From Gammaproteobacteria bacterium (GTDB taxonomy: Bacteria; Pseudomonadota; Gammaproteobacteria; Chromatiales; Chromatiaceae): a stretch of 34,781 bases of DNA. Shown here one piece after another: positions 1 to 7,856 of this stretch (position 1 is its first letter; every line of letters starts with the position of its first letter). The notes beneath the pieces were generated by a model, which worked only from the letters and a program-made list of their open reading frames with translations, was not told the origin of the DNA and made no database searches. The stretch is from contig JAAGZL010000206.1 of NCBI GenBank assembly GCA_024206335.1, positions 1-34,781 on the forward strand. The letters run 5' to 3'. A program made the position numbers and the translations under genes.

Positions 1-571
1 ATCAATTGCCGGGCCCCGGTTATCAGTAGCTCGGTCACTGGGTCTGTCAGTGTGTCTCGACCTTTCAGTTCAACAACGGTATTCTTCTTCACAGTGGCGT
101 ATCCTTTTGGTTGTTTTCATTGTTTTGCAACAACAAATCAACCAGATACGCCGCTTTTCTTCAACCCCTCAAACACCAGATTCAGTTATAACTCGTTATA
201 GATCCACTGCCACCCATAGTAGGAAATATAGCTGCATGTCGGGCTTTTATTAATGATAATTATGGTTTTACCTGGGATCTAACTGGGGTTTGTTTGATCT
301 TGAATAGGTAATTTGCCGATATATCTTAAGATATGTGATATATCAATAAGTTCGGGTTGGCTTTACTGCGGTTGTTGCAGGGATGGCCACTAATAGACAC
401 ATGAGATTCTGCTATCAACAACTTAGGCCACTATTGGTCTACTATAATGACATATGTTCGCCTTCTCTCCATGATCACAGATTAGACTTGTGCCAGATCA
501 AGTCGACCAGATGTGTTTCAAAGTGATAACCTACCGCTGCAAACTAGTATTGAGAATCTTAGATTTATTTA
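1..571. other. Left-edge region without a convincing gene
   Basis: No reading frame here has a ribosome-binding site and a recognisable protein; the only ORF of note (50-253, 67 codons) has biased, non-family composition. The clearest structure is an AT-rich block: a perfect 14-base palindrome, ATATCTTAAGATAT, at 321-334, overlapped and flanked by two direct copies of GATATATC at 318-325 and 337-344. It lies about 240 bases upstream of the L,D-transpeptidase start and could be a regulator-binding region or just AT-rich sequence. No terminator or tRNA is seen. Confidence 0.5.
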
Positions 572-2587
572 ATGAAGAGTTATTTTTATATGTTTAACAT
601 CTTGTTTTTTCTTCTGTTTATTGCCAACTCTGCCTTGGCAGACACAGCCATTACAGAGACTGACGTACACACTGAGGCTACTGTTCCTGCAGAAACAACC
701 ACTCCCATGGAGGCTTCTGTGCCCCCAGAGAGTGCCGCTCCCAATGTAATTGCACCGCTAGAAGAGGTAATTGCCAGCGAAGAGGTGGTTGCCAGCGAAG
801 AGGCGGTTGCCAGTGAAGAGGCGGTTGCCAGCGAAGAGGCGGTTGCGACACAGGATGCCGTATCTCCAGTCGATCCCCAGCTTTATCAACAAGCGATTAA
901 CCAGATCCTACCCAAGGATAACCGGCCGGTGGGCAGGCTTGAAGCTGGGAAAGAAATCTTTACCAAGCGTACAATTCTCAAGATGTTGGAACAGGGTGGT
1001 CCACCACCTTTGTGGGATCCGATCTCGATACAGTCGCTATCTGATGCACTGAGTGGTCTGGCTGCAGATGGATTGAACCCCGGTGAATACAGGTTTGAGG
1101 AGATTGAGCCCTATCTTAACGATCCGACTCACAGCGCCAAATCTCCAGAGGATGCGGCCAGGATAGATGTCTTGCTTTCTGAGGCCTACCTGCGTGCTAT
1201 GTATAATCTGGAGTATGGCAAGGTCGATCCACAACGTCTGGATGCCGACCACAATTTTGCTGGTTTGCGTGATGGCGCTGACCGTTCATCGCAATTTTTA
1301 TCCTGGGTTCAGAAGGGGCGTATTGATGAGGCCTTTGATTGGGCCAGACCGAAGAGTAATAGCTACAAGCTGCTGAAGAGTGCGCTGGCTCGCTACCAGA
1401 AGATTATGGCTGACGGTGGCTGGACTAAGATCCCAAGTGGCAAAGTCATCAAGCTGGGTAAAAGTGATAGTCGTATTTCTCTGGTCAGAAGTCGACTTGC
1501 CATAACTGGAGACCTGGCTTCTGCTTATGGTCAGGATACAGTTGATGAAGAGTTGGAACAGGCCATAAAAAAATTCCAGAATCGCCATCATTTGAAAGCA
1601 GATGGTGTGATTGGTCGTGGCACTCTTGCTGTAATGAATATCATGGTTGAACAACGTGTCGACCAGATTAGAGCCAATATTGACCGCCAGCGTTGGTATT
1701 ATCCCAAGAATCTTAAAGAGTATCTGGTGGTGGATGTTGCTGGTTTCCAGATCTACTGGATAAAAAACCAAGAGGTCATCTGGCAAGAGCACGTTCAGGT
1801 GGGTAAACGATTTACTTCAACCCCCATATTCAGAGACCAGATTGAACATATCGATTTTAATCCAACCTGGTCGGTTCCCCCTGGTATCAAGAGACGCACC
1901 ATTTTGCCCAGCCTGAAAATAGATCCATCTTACCTGGATAAAAAAGGCTACCGTCTGCTGGATGATTACGGAAGGGATGTAGACCCTTACTCCATTGACT
2001 GGGAAAATATGTCGAAAATGCCTTTTACTGTGCGCCAGCCTCCTGGTTGGGGTAATGCCCTTGGGAAGGTGAAGTTCATGTTTCCAAATAAACACTCTGT
2101 TTTTTTGCATGATACCAACCACCGGGAGCTGTTCTCCAGAAAGGTACGGACCACCAGTTCTGGCTGCATACGGCTGCAGAACCCGTTTGTTTTTGCTGAG
2201 CGTATCCTTGCGCGACAGGAGGGATGGGGTCGGGATCGCATCGACCGCATATTGAACTCAAGCAGGACTACTCGCGTCAATTTAGAGCAACCTCTGCCCA
2301 TACTTATTCAATACAGCACCGTATCGGTAGCTGGTGATGTTGTTTTTTTTAGAACAGATATTTACCGGCGTGATTCCAAGCTGCTGGCTGCACTTGATGA
2401 CCCATTTAGATTGCATGTCCCTGATTTGCCAAAAAGAACTCAATTGCTCATTAAAGGCAGGGTTAAGTCAGCCAGCGCCAGTGCTGCAAAATTGCTCACC
2501 CCTAAGCCTGAAATACTTGGTGAACCTTATAATAATATCTACCAGGATGAGCCTGACAATGGCGGCAACAGCATGTTTGAGCTTTAA
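572..2587 (+). CDS. L,D-transpeptidase, YcbB/LdtD-like, secreted
   Basis: This 671-residue protein is predicted to make 3-3 crosslinks in peptidoglycan, or attach other groups to it, in the periplasm. Residues 1-23 form a signal peptide ending in ALA. A long acidic Pro/Glu/Ala linker follows to about residue 100 and contains four near-identical six-residue repeats (VASEEA type). A peptidoglycan-binding_1 domain lies at about 303-372 (KADGVIGRGTL), then a YkuD domain from about 383. The catalytic signature is visible: His513 in LHDTNH and Cys532 in SSGCIRL. The order of an N-terminal scaffold region, PG-binding domain and YkuD matches the YcbB/LdtD family; the length is slightly above usual because of the linker. 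It appears monocistronic: the next gene starts 299 bases downstream. Family assignment is firm; substrate preference is not visible. Confidence 0.93.
   Translation: MKSYFYMFNILFFLLFIANSALADTAITETDVHTEATVPAETTTPMEASVPPESAAPNVIAPLEEVIASEEVVASEEAVASEEAVASEEAVATQDAVSPVDPQLYQQAINQILPKDNRPVGRLEAGKEIFTKRTILKMLEQGGPPPLWDPISIQSLSDALSGLAADGLNPGEYRFEEIEPYLNDPTHSAKSPEDAARIDVLLSEAYLRAMYNLEYGKVDPQRLDADHNFAGLRDGADRSSQFLSWVQKGRIDEAFDWARPKSNSYKLLKSALARYQKIMADGGWTKIPSGKVIKLGKSDSRISLVRSRLAITGDLASAYGQDTVDEELEQAIKKFQNRHHLKADGVIGRGTLAVMNIMVEQRVDQIRANIDRQRWYYPKNLKEYLVVDVAGFQIYWIKNQEVIWQEHVQVGKRFTSTPIFRDQIEHIDFNPTWSVPPGIKRRTILPSLKIDPSYLDKKGYRLLDDYGRDVDPYSIDWENMSKMPFTVRQPPGWGNALGKVKFMFPNKHSVFLHDTNHRELFSRKVRTTSSGCIRLQNPFVFAERILARQEGWGRDRIDRILNSSRTTRVNLEQPLPILIQYSTVSVAGDVVFFRTDIYRRDSKLLAALDDPFRLHVPDLPKRTQLLIKGRVKSASASAAKLLTPKPEILGEPYNNIYQDEPDNGGNSMFEL
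773..844 (+). repeat. Four tandem 18-bp repeats inside the L,D-transpeptidase gene
   Basis: Four consecutive units of GCCAGCGAAGAGGYGGTT at 773-790, 791-808, 809-826 and 827-844 differ by one or two bases each. A partial unit precedes them at 761-772. They encode an Ala-Ser-Glu-Glu-(Ala/Val)-Val repeat in the linker between the signal peptide and the enzyme. The near identity at DNA level, including the third codon positions, indicates recent slippage or unequal recombination. Since 18 is a multiple of three, copy-number change would alter linker length without breaking the frame. Confidence 0.95.
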
Positions 2588-2812
2588 AGTCGCTGGTTTT
2601 TATGCCCAAACCATTCCGGCATGGATGCCAATCACTTAAATATCTCGTCTGGCCTATACTGATATAGTAGTTGCAAGGTTTTTATGTTGGTTATCAGGTG
2701 TTGGGGAGGAGGGGTGAGAAGTTGCCCGTTCACTCGTCTGAATTGCACTCCCATACATTTTCTCGGTCCAGTGAGCTTGTAGTACTCATGTTATTTCCTC
2801 AGTGCTATCACT

Positions 2813-2842
2813 TTGTATATCGTCTGAAGTAGCGATTAATAT
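2813..2842 (+). promoter_or_regulatory. Candidate sigma70 promoter for the cytochrome gene
   Basis: TTGTAT at 2813-2818 and TAATAT at 2837-2842, separated by 18 bases, resemble -35 and -10 boxes. They lie 44 bases upstream of the cytochrome ATG, whose ribosome-binding site AAGGAG is at 2875-2880. This is a pattern match only. Confidence 0.35.
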
Positions 2843-2886
2843 AGGTAGGATTAGCCAAGGAAACTTTTTACTATAAGGAGAGAGTT

Positions 2887-3345
2887 ATGTGGTCCATTAA
2901 ATTGATTGCTGTAACAACTATTATCGTTTTAGTCTGTTCTTTTTCTGCCAACGCGGGTGAAGTAGCTGATTCAAGACAGCTGGTCAAACTCCCTAATGAT
3001 ATTGAGAGTAAGATGCTGATTAACATGCGGGATCATATTGCTGCCCTGGATGATATTATCGCTGCAGTACAGGCAGGTGAATATGATAAGGCGGCAGAAT
3101 TTGCCGAGTCTCGTTTGGGTTGAAGTTCCCTGGTACGGCGTGGTGACCAGGATGTAGCCAAGCATTGGGCTGCGCCAATGCAGAAAATGGCAGATGCGAT
3201 GTACCGCGCTGCCAGTAATTTCGTGATTGTTGCTCAGGATGCATCGGTAGAAGACAGCAAGGAAAGTTACCGGAAGATAATTGGGTCCATTCAGAAAATC
3301 ACCTCAGCATGCCGTGGCTGTCATGGGGTTTTTCGGGTGCGTTAA
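2887..3345 (+). pseudogene. Small periplasmic cytochrome c with an in-frame TGA
   Basis: The frame opens at ATG 2887 after a strong AAGGAG site at 2875-2880 and starts with a signal peptide ending in SANA. It stops at TGA 3121-3123 after 78 codons. The same frame continues without another stop to TAA at 3343-3345 and ends with the haem c motif CRGCH (codons at 3310-3324) plus a short FRVR tail. The whole, 152 codons counting the TGA, looks like a one-haem, four-helix-type cytochrome (c556/c'-like), where the haem motif sits close to the C-terminus. The upstream product would lack haem; an internal ATG at 3178 would give a piece with haem motif but no signal peptide. The simplest reading is a nonsense mutation or a sequencing error. 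UGA readthrough is possible, but no recoding signal was recognised. Confidence 0.85.
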
Positions 3346-3765
3346 ATGGGCCAGACTAGCACCATGTAGGGACGCAGCCTTTTTTGTCATTGTAAAATAA
3401 AAAGAGGTTGATGCGTCCCTGTTTCCCCCTAATCCTTTCTCTCTTTCCGCAGTTTTTGTTCCTTGCAAAACAACATTTCAATCATTGTAGAATGCGTCAT
3501 GAAGCTAATGGTTTCTCGTTAAGTTGTAATCAATAATGAATATAAAACACTGCACTAGATTTCAGGAATAGGTAGGTTTATTCTAGCCAATGCTAATAGC
3601 GACAGGTTGTCGCCAGACTTAGGTGTTTTATGGGGTTTCTCCTCTGTCCGATAGCTGTTTCCTGGCATTGGCGCGGATGGGGACCCACTTGGTTCAGCTC
3701 AGAGTAACCCTGAGCGGCCTAGCGCCAATTATTGCACTGTTTTTCTATTTACTGAGGCCCAAATC
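3346..3765. other. Non-coding gap with inverted repeats before the acetyl-CoA hydrolase gene
   Basis: No gene is supported in these 420 bases. The segment holds a 9-base inverted repeat AGGGACGCA (3368-3376) / TGCGTCCCT (3412-3420) around a 35-base loop containing a T6 run. It also holds a compact hairpin GCGACA-GGT-TGTCGC (3599-3613) and the nested leader structure described separately at 3667-3729. An ORF beginning at 3623 overlaps the real downstream gene in another frame and is not credible. Confidence 0.5.
3667..3744 (+). promoter_or_regulatory. Possible structured 5' leader
   Basis: An outer stem ATTGGCGC (3667-3674) / GCGCCAAT (3722-3729) encloses an inner stem GCTCAG (3697-3702) / CTGAGC (3710-3715) with a seven-base loop. 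Five Ts follow at 3740-3744, and the ribosome-binding site GAGG of the next gene is at 3754-3757. Nested stems directly before an RBS could act in cis as an RNA control element. It matches no riboswitch class I can name, and chance pairing is not excluded. Confidence 0.3.
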
Positions 3766-5592
3766 ATGGCAAGCAGACTCTCTACTAACTGGGGTGACCT
3801 TATCAAGTCGGGTGACCGCGTCTTTGTTGGTTCCAACGCGGCAGTGCCAAATGCACTGATCCAGGACCTGATTGATAGCGCCGGGCAGCTGCGTGATATC
3901 GAAATGGTACATATCCTGACCCTGGGTGAGAATGCCTGGGTGAATAAGGCATACCGCGCCCGCTTTCAAGTTAATTCACTGTTTCTTGGGCCTGGTACCC
4001 GTAAGGCGGTGGCCAAGGGCTATGCTGACTATACCCCCTGCTTCCTGTCGGAGATTCCTGGGTTGTTCCGTGATCAGGTTCTGCCGTTGGATGCAGCGTT
4101 GATTTCAGTCAGCCCGCCGGATGAACACGGCTACTGTTCGCTTGGTGTCTCAGTCGATGTGGTCTCGGCGGCCTGTCGTTATGCGAAAAAAGTGATCGTG
4201 CAGATAAATCCGGCGATGCCGGTGACCAGCGGTCACAGCTTCATCCACAAAGACCAGATCGATGCCTGGATGGAGCATGAAGAGCCGTTGTTTGAGTTGG
4301 AGACGCCGGTGTTTGATCGGGTTACCGAGCAGATCGGCCAGTATGTGTCGCTACTGATTGAGGATGGTGCCACGCTGCAGCTGGGTATTGGTAAGATGCC
4401 GGATGCGGTACTGCACTATCTGGGCAATCATAGGGACCTGGGTGTACATACGGAGATGTTTAGTGACGGTATCATTGAACTGATAAATAACGGGGTGATT
4501 AATAACCGGCGCAAGACATTTCACCGTGGCAAGACAATCACCACTTTCTGTGCGGGCAGTAAGAAGCTATATGATTTTGTAGACCGCAATCCCCATATCG
4601 AATTCTACCCGTCGGAACATGTCAACAACCCGGCAAATATTGCCAGAAATGACCGCATGGTGTCGATTAACGGTGCCATTGAGGTGGACCTGACTGGACA
4701 GGTGGTGGCTGATTCGCTGGGCTACCGTTTCTATAGCGGCATTGGCGGGCAGGTTGATTTCATACGTGGTGCCGCCCTGAGCTGGGACGGGCGTCCGATT
4801 ATTGCCCTGCCATCGACCGCCAAGAATGGGACTTTGTCACGGATCGTGGTGCATTTGACTGAAGGGTCAGGTGTGGTCACATCGCGCGGTGATGTGCACT
4901 ATGTGGTCACCGAACACGGCATTGCTACCCTGCGTGGCAAGAGCATCCGTCAACGTGCGCTGGAGCTGATTCAGATTGCCCACCCTGACTTTCGTGATGA
5001 ACTGCTCAGTGCGGTGCGCAAACACTACTGGGTGCCGGACTATCAGCAGCAGAAGCCGACTGATGTGCCAGAGTGGGATGGCATGGAGATGCGCAAGATC
5101 AAGATCAAGGGTGATAAATACCAGCTACGCCCACTACAGCCTGCTGATGAACGTCTGTTGCAGGAGTTCTTTTACTCACACTCAAAAGATACCCTGTTGA
5201 TGCGCTACAACCACCAACCTAAACAGATGTCACGTGAGAAGGCGTCATCGTTGGTGGCGGTTGACCAGAGTAAGGATCTGGCGCTCTGTATCATGCGCAG
5301 AAAAGGACCGGCCGAGGAGATTGAGGCAGTAGGGCGTTTCTATTATCTGGAGGGTGTCAACAGTGCCGAGGTTGCCTTTGTGGTGCGTGAGGCGATGCAG
5401 GGGCGTGGTATGGCCAGGATCCTGCTCGATGAGATTATCTTAGTTGCGACCCAGCGCGGTCTTGATAAGCTAACCGCCACGGTGCGCTCCGATAATAAAC
5501 CGATGCTTAGGGTGTTTGCACGCCACGGTTTTGAGCGTACAGCAGCCGGTGATATGCATGAGGTGATACTTGAGTTGGCGCTGGCCAAATGA
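3766..5592 (+). CDS. Acetyl-CoA hydrolase/CoA-transferase fused to a GNAT acetyltransferase
   Basis: This 608-residue fusion has an acetyl-CoA hydrolase/transferase part (about residues 1-435, N- and C-terminal halves of the Ach1/Cat1 family). The conserved segment HTEMFSDG lies at 228-235, and the Gly-rich GIGGQVDF plus the RGDVHYVVTEHG stretch lie further on. From about residue 445 to 605 follows a GNAT domain, with the acetyl-CoA-binding motif QGRGMA near 545 and NKPMLRVFARHGFE near its end. The first part should move or hydrolyse CoA from a short acyl-CoA; the GNAT part should transfer an acetyl group from acetyl-CoA to an amine or protein lysine. I recall this architecture as annotated in other proteobacteria, so it is not unique. 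The start is supported by GAGG at 3754-3757. The gene stands alone. Acceptor and CoA substrates cannot be read from sequence. Confidence 0.92.
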   Translation: MASRLSTNWGDLIKSGDRVFVGSNAAVPNALIQDLIDSAGQLRDIEMVHILTLGENAWVNKAYRARFQVNSLFLGPGTRKAVAKGYADYTPCFLSEIPGLFRDQVLPLDAALISVSPPDEHGYCSLGVSVDVVSAACRYAKKVIVQINPAMPVTSGHSFIHKDQIDAWMEHEEPLFELETPVFDRVTEQIGQYVSLLIEDGATLQLGIGKMPDAVLHYLGNHRDLGVHTEMFSDGIIELINNGVINNRRKTFHRGKTITTFCAGSKKLYDFVDRNPHIEFYPSEHVNNPANIARNDRMVSINGAIEVDLTGQVVADSLGYRFYSGIGGQVDFIRGAALSWDGRPIIALPSTAKNGTLSRIVVHLTEGSGVVTSRGDVHYVVTEHGIATLRGKSIRQRALELIQIAHPDFRDELLSAVRKHYWVPDYQQQKPTDVPEWDGMEMRKIKIKGDKYQLRPLQPADERLLQEFFYSHSKDTLLMRYNHQPKQMSREKASSLVAVDQSKDLALCIMRRKGPAEEIEAVGRFYYLEGVNSAEVAFVVREAMQGRGMARILLDEIILVATQRGLDKLTATVRSDNKPMLRVFARHGFERTAAGDMHEVILELALAK

Positions 5593-5790
5593 TTTAGACT
5601 TAGTGTATAGACGTTGGAGCAAAGGTTCAGGGAGTTGGGGGTGGGTGGTGTGGACAATCGGGGGCTGTATTAGCAGGGTATGTGTCCGATCGTTTTGCAT
5701 GTTATGGCGCAAGGTGCTGTACCAGCCAGACGCATGATCCTATCCGTTCCCTTCCTGTGTTGTGGTCTGATTGGTGGAACGAGGTGGTGT

Positions 5791-6351
5791 ATGAATGGTT
5801 GGATGAGGCGTGTGGTACTGGGGGCGTTCAGCGCTATGTTAGTTGCAACACTACTATTTCCTGTGGTTGGATTGGCGGCCTCGGCCGGGGAGATAGATAT
5901 CAAAGTGGACGATGCTATTAAGCGCTTTTATAAAGAGGTCGGAGGGGCCAGGCGTTTTGTGAATGGCTCAGTTGGTATGCTGGTGTTTCCTAGTGTAATC
6001 AAGGCCGGTTTTGGCATTGGTGGTGAATATGGTGAAGGGGCGCTGCGGGTTCAGGGTGAAACCCAGGGCTACTACAGCACTGCAGCAGCCTCCATCGGTT
6101 TTCAGGCTGGGGCGCAATCCAAAACCGTAATTATGGTGTTTATGACCCGGCGGGCGTTGGATGTATTCCGTAACAGTGAGGGATGGAAGGCTGGTGTGGA
6201 CGGCTCGGTCGCCCTGATTGATCTGGGAACTGCGGAATCTATTGATACTCAAAATATCAAGGACCCCATTGTCGGGTTTGTATTCGGCAATAAAGGGTTG
6301 ATGTATAACCTTACCCTGGAAGGTTCAAAAATCACCAGGCTTAATAAATAA
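5791..6351 (+). CDS. SYLF (Ysc84-like) lipid-binding domain protein, exported
   Basis: The frame is open from 5680, but the start at ATG 5791 is preferred. GAGG lies at 5781-5784, and the product then begins with a basic stretch and a hydrophobic export signal ending near GLAASA. The mature part of the 186-residue protein carries SYLF-family features: a helical start (DDAIKRFYKEVGGARRF), then Gly-rich stretches (VIKAGFGIGGEYGEG), and a glycine-rich C-terminal half ending in FGNKGLMYNLTLEGSKITR. The family binds phosphoinositides in eukaryotes; bacterial members are secreted or periplasmic proteins of unclear role. A strong terminator follows directly, and the upstream gene ends about 200 bases earlier, so it is probably transcribed alone. 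Confidence 0.85.
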   Translation: MNGWMRRVVLGAFSAMLVATLLFPVVGLAASAGEIDIKVDDAIKRFYKEVGGARRFVNGSVGMLVFPSVIKAGFGIGGEYGEGALRVQGETQGYYSTAAASIGFQAGAQSKTVIMVFMTRRALDVFRNSEGWKAGVDGSVALIDLGTAESIDTQNIKDPIVGFVFGNKGLMYNLTLEGSKITRLNK

Positions 6352-6375
6352 CGTCATTGTTATTCTGCCCACTCT

Positions 6376-6416
6376 AATGGCCAGCATCATTTGCATGAAG
6401 CTGGCCATTGTTTTTT
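6376..6416 (+). terminator. Rho-independent terminator after the SYLF gene
   Basis: A perfect ten-base stem, AATGGCCAGC (6376-6385) with GCTGGCCATT (6400-6409), has a 14-base loop and is followed by GTTTTTT. It sits 25 bases past the SYLF stop codon. Confidence 0.93.
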
Positions 6417-6541
6417 CGACCTAAAACCATACTCGGTGTAGAATTCTACCTTTACATAATAGATTTGGTGTTTAGCTGTCGTTGATGCATTGAACGTTAA
6501 CCACTGGACCAGTCAGTATATAGCCCTAACCCTGGGTTATT

Positions 6542-7807
6542 ATGTACGCGAAGGCCGGAATAAATATGACCACAGTGACCATTGAGCAGTTACGGGAACT
6601 CTTTCCCATCCGCAGTCTCCCAGAGCGGGTGCTCCGCTATCTTATTGGGCTTGCCGAGGTTGTAGAATTCCCAACAGGCCACACTTTATTCCAGGAAGGC
6701 GACAAGGGTTCTGACGGTTTTTATCTGTTGTCCGGTAGGTTGCGACTGGACTCCTCTGTTGGCAAGAGCAGTGAGTTGGAAGGTGGGGCCGTTGGGGCGC
6801 ATTTCCCTCTTTCCAAAGGAGGGGTTCATAAGGCCAGTGCGGTCAGCTTGACTCCCATAGTCGTATTGCGGTTTCCACAGAATCTACTTGAGAGTGTGGA
6901 TGCTCTAAAGCTGCACGACGAGGAACTCGGGGGGGGCGGTATCGGATTGCAGGAGGGTGGCACCGAAAGCAGTATCTATATGCAGTTCTATGAGACGATG
7001 AAGGCTGGAAAGCTGGAACTTCCCAGCCTGCCTGATCTTGCGCTACGCATCGTGCAGGCGATGAAGGATCCGAACATCACTAGCCAGGATATCGCTCGTA
7101 TCATCCAACTTGATCCATCTCTAACCGCACGCATTATCGGTGTGGTCAACAGTCCTGTCTACGCTGGTGTGGGACGTATCGATGATTGTCCAGCAGCGGT
7201 GACGCGTCTGGGACATATGGCCACCCGCAACCTGGCGGTTAGTTTCATCCTTAAAAATCTGTTCAGGAGTGATTCAAAGCTGCTGCGGTCACGCATGATT
7301 CAACTATGGAAGCACAGCAGCCGGGTTAGTGCCATCTGCCATGTACTGGCTAAGTTTACTCCAGGACTGGACCCTGACCAGGCCATGCTTAGAGGTTTGA
7401 TTCACGACATAGGTGTAATCCCTCTTCTGAGTGCTGCACAAAAATATCCCAAACTTATGGCTAATCCTGACAAGTTAGACCTGATTGTTAGCAAGCTGAA
7501 CGGTGAGGTCGGCGCCATGCTGCTCCGCAACTGGGTGTTTACCTCAGATTTTGTCGATACCGCCATGCATGCTGAAGACTGGATGCGAGATGCCTCCAGT
7601 GGGCCTGATTACACCGATCTGGTGATTGTGGCTCAGCTACACGCCTACGTGGGAACACCGCGCATGGCGGAGCTTCCCCGCATGGATCTGGTGCCGGCAT
7701 TCCATAAGATGGCCCTGGGGCGTCTGACTCCAGAGCACTCCATAGCGGTGCTGGATAAGGCTAAGCAGGAGATCCGTGCAATTGAACAGTTGCTACAGGC
7801 AGGCTGA
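6542..7807 (+). CDS. Cyclic-nucleotide-binding-like + HDOD signalling protein
   Basis: Residues about 15-125 form a cNMP-binding-like beta roll (FPTGHTLFQEGDKGSDGFYLLSG). After a Gly-rich linker (about 130-140), an HDOD domain spans roughly 150-350 (LPSLPDLALRIVQAM, LDPSLTARIIGVVNSPVY). It keeps an RGLIHDIG segment, though HDOD proteins are generally considered non-catalytic relatives of HD phosphohydrolases. The likely role is intracellular signalling: ligand binding by the first domain tunes the output of the HDOD module; the ligand is unknown. The start is uncertain: ATG 6542 has no clear Shine-Dalgarno sequence, and ATG 6566 (MTTVTIEQL) has GGA just upstream and would remove eight residues. 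The linker contains an uninterrupted G8 run. It converges with queG, with a 49-base gap. Confidence 0.9.
   Translation: MYAKAGINMTTVTIEQLRELFPIRSLPERVLRYLIGLAEVVEFPTGHTLFQEGDKGSDGFYLLSGRLRLDSSVGKSSELEGGAVGAHFPLSKGGVHKASAVSLTPIVVLRFPQNLLESVDALKLHDEELGGGGIGLQEGGTESSIYMQFYETMKAGKLELPSLPDLALRIVQAMKDPNITSQDIARIIQLDPSLTARIIGVVNSPVYAGVGRIDDCPAAVTRLGHMATRNLAVSFILKNLFRSDSKLLRSRMIQLWKHSSRVSAICHVLAKFTPGLDPDQAMLRGLIHDIGVIPLLSAAQKYPKLMANPDKLDLIVSKLNGEVGAMLLRNWVFTSDFVDTAMHAEDWMRDASSGPDYTDLVIVAQLHAYVGTPRMAELPRMDLVPAFHKMALGRLTPEHSIAVLDKAKQEIRAIEQLLQAG
6929..6936 (+). repeat. G8 homopolymer tract inside the cNMP/HDOD gene
   Basis: Eight consecutive Gs encode part of the LGGGG linker between the sensor and HDOD domains. 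Gain or loss of one G would shift the frame and truncate the protein after the sensor domain. Confidence 0.95.
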
Positions 7808-7856
7808 GTTTATTGCTCCTTGCCTGCCAGTCTGAGGGGTGGTTGTTGATAAAAAA

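Noticed and set aside
50-253. 67-codon ORF at the left edge
   Set aside because: No ribosome site, Gln/Ser-rich unnatural composition and no family resemblance; treated as chance.
3623-3859. 78-codon ORF before the acetyl-CoA hydrolase gene
   Set aside because: Overlaps the start of a strongly supported gene in another frame and covers the leader stems.
7798-7828. GGCAGGC/GCCTGCC stem between the cNMP/HDOD gene and queG as a terminator
   Set aside because: Seven-base stem starts inside the coding region and no T run follows on either strand.
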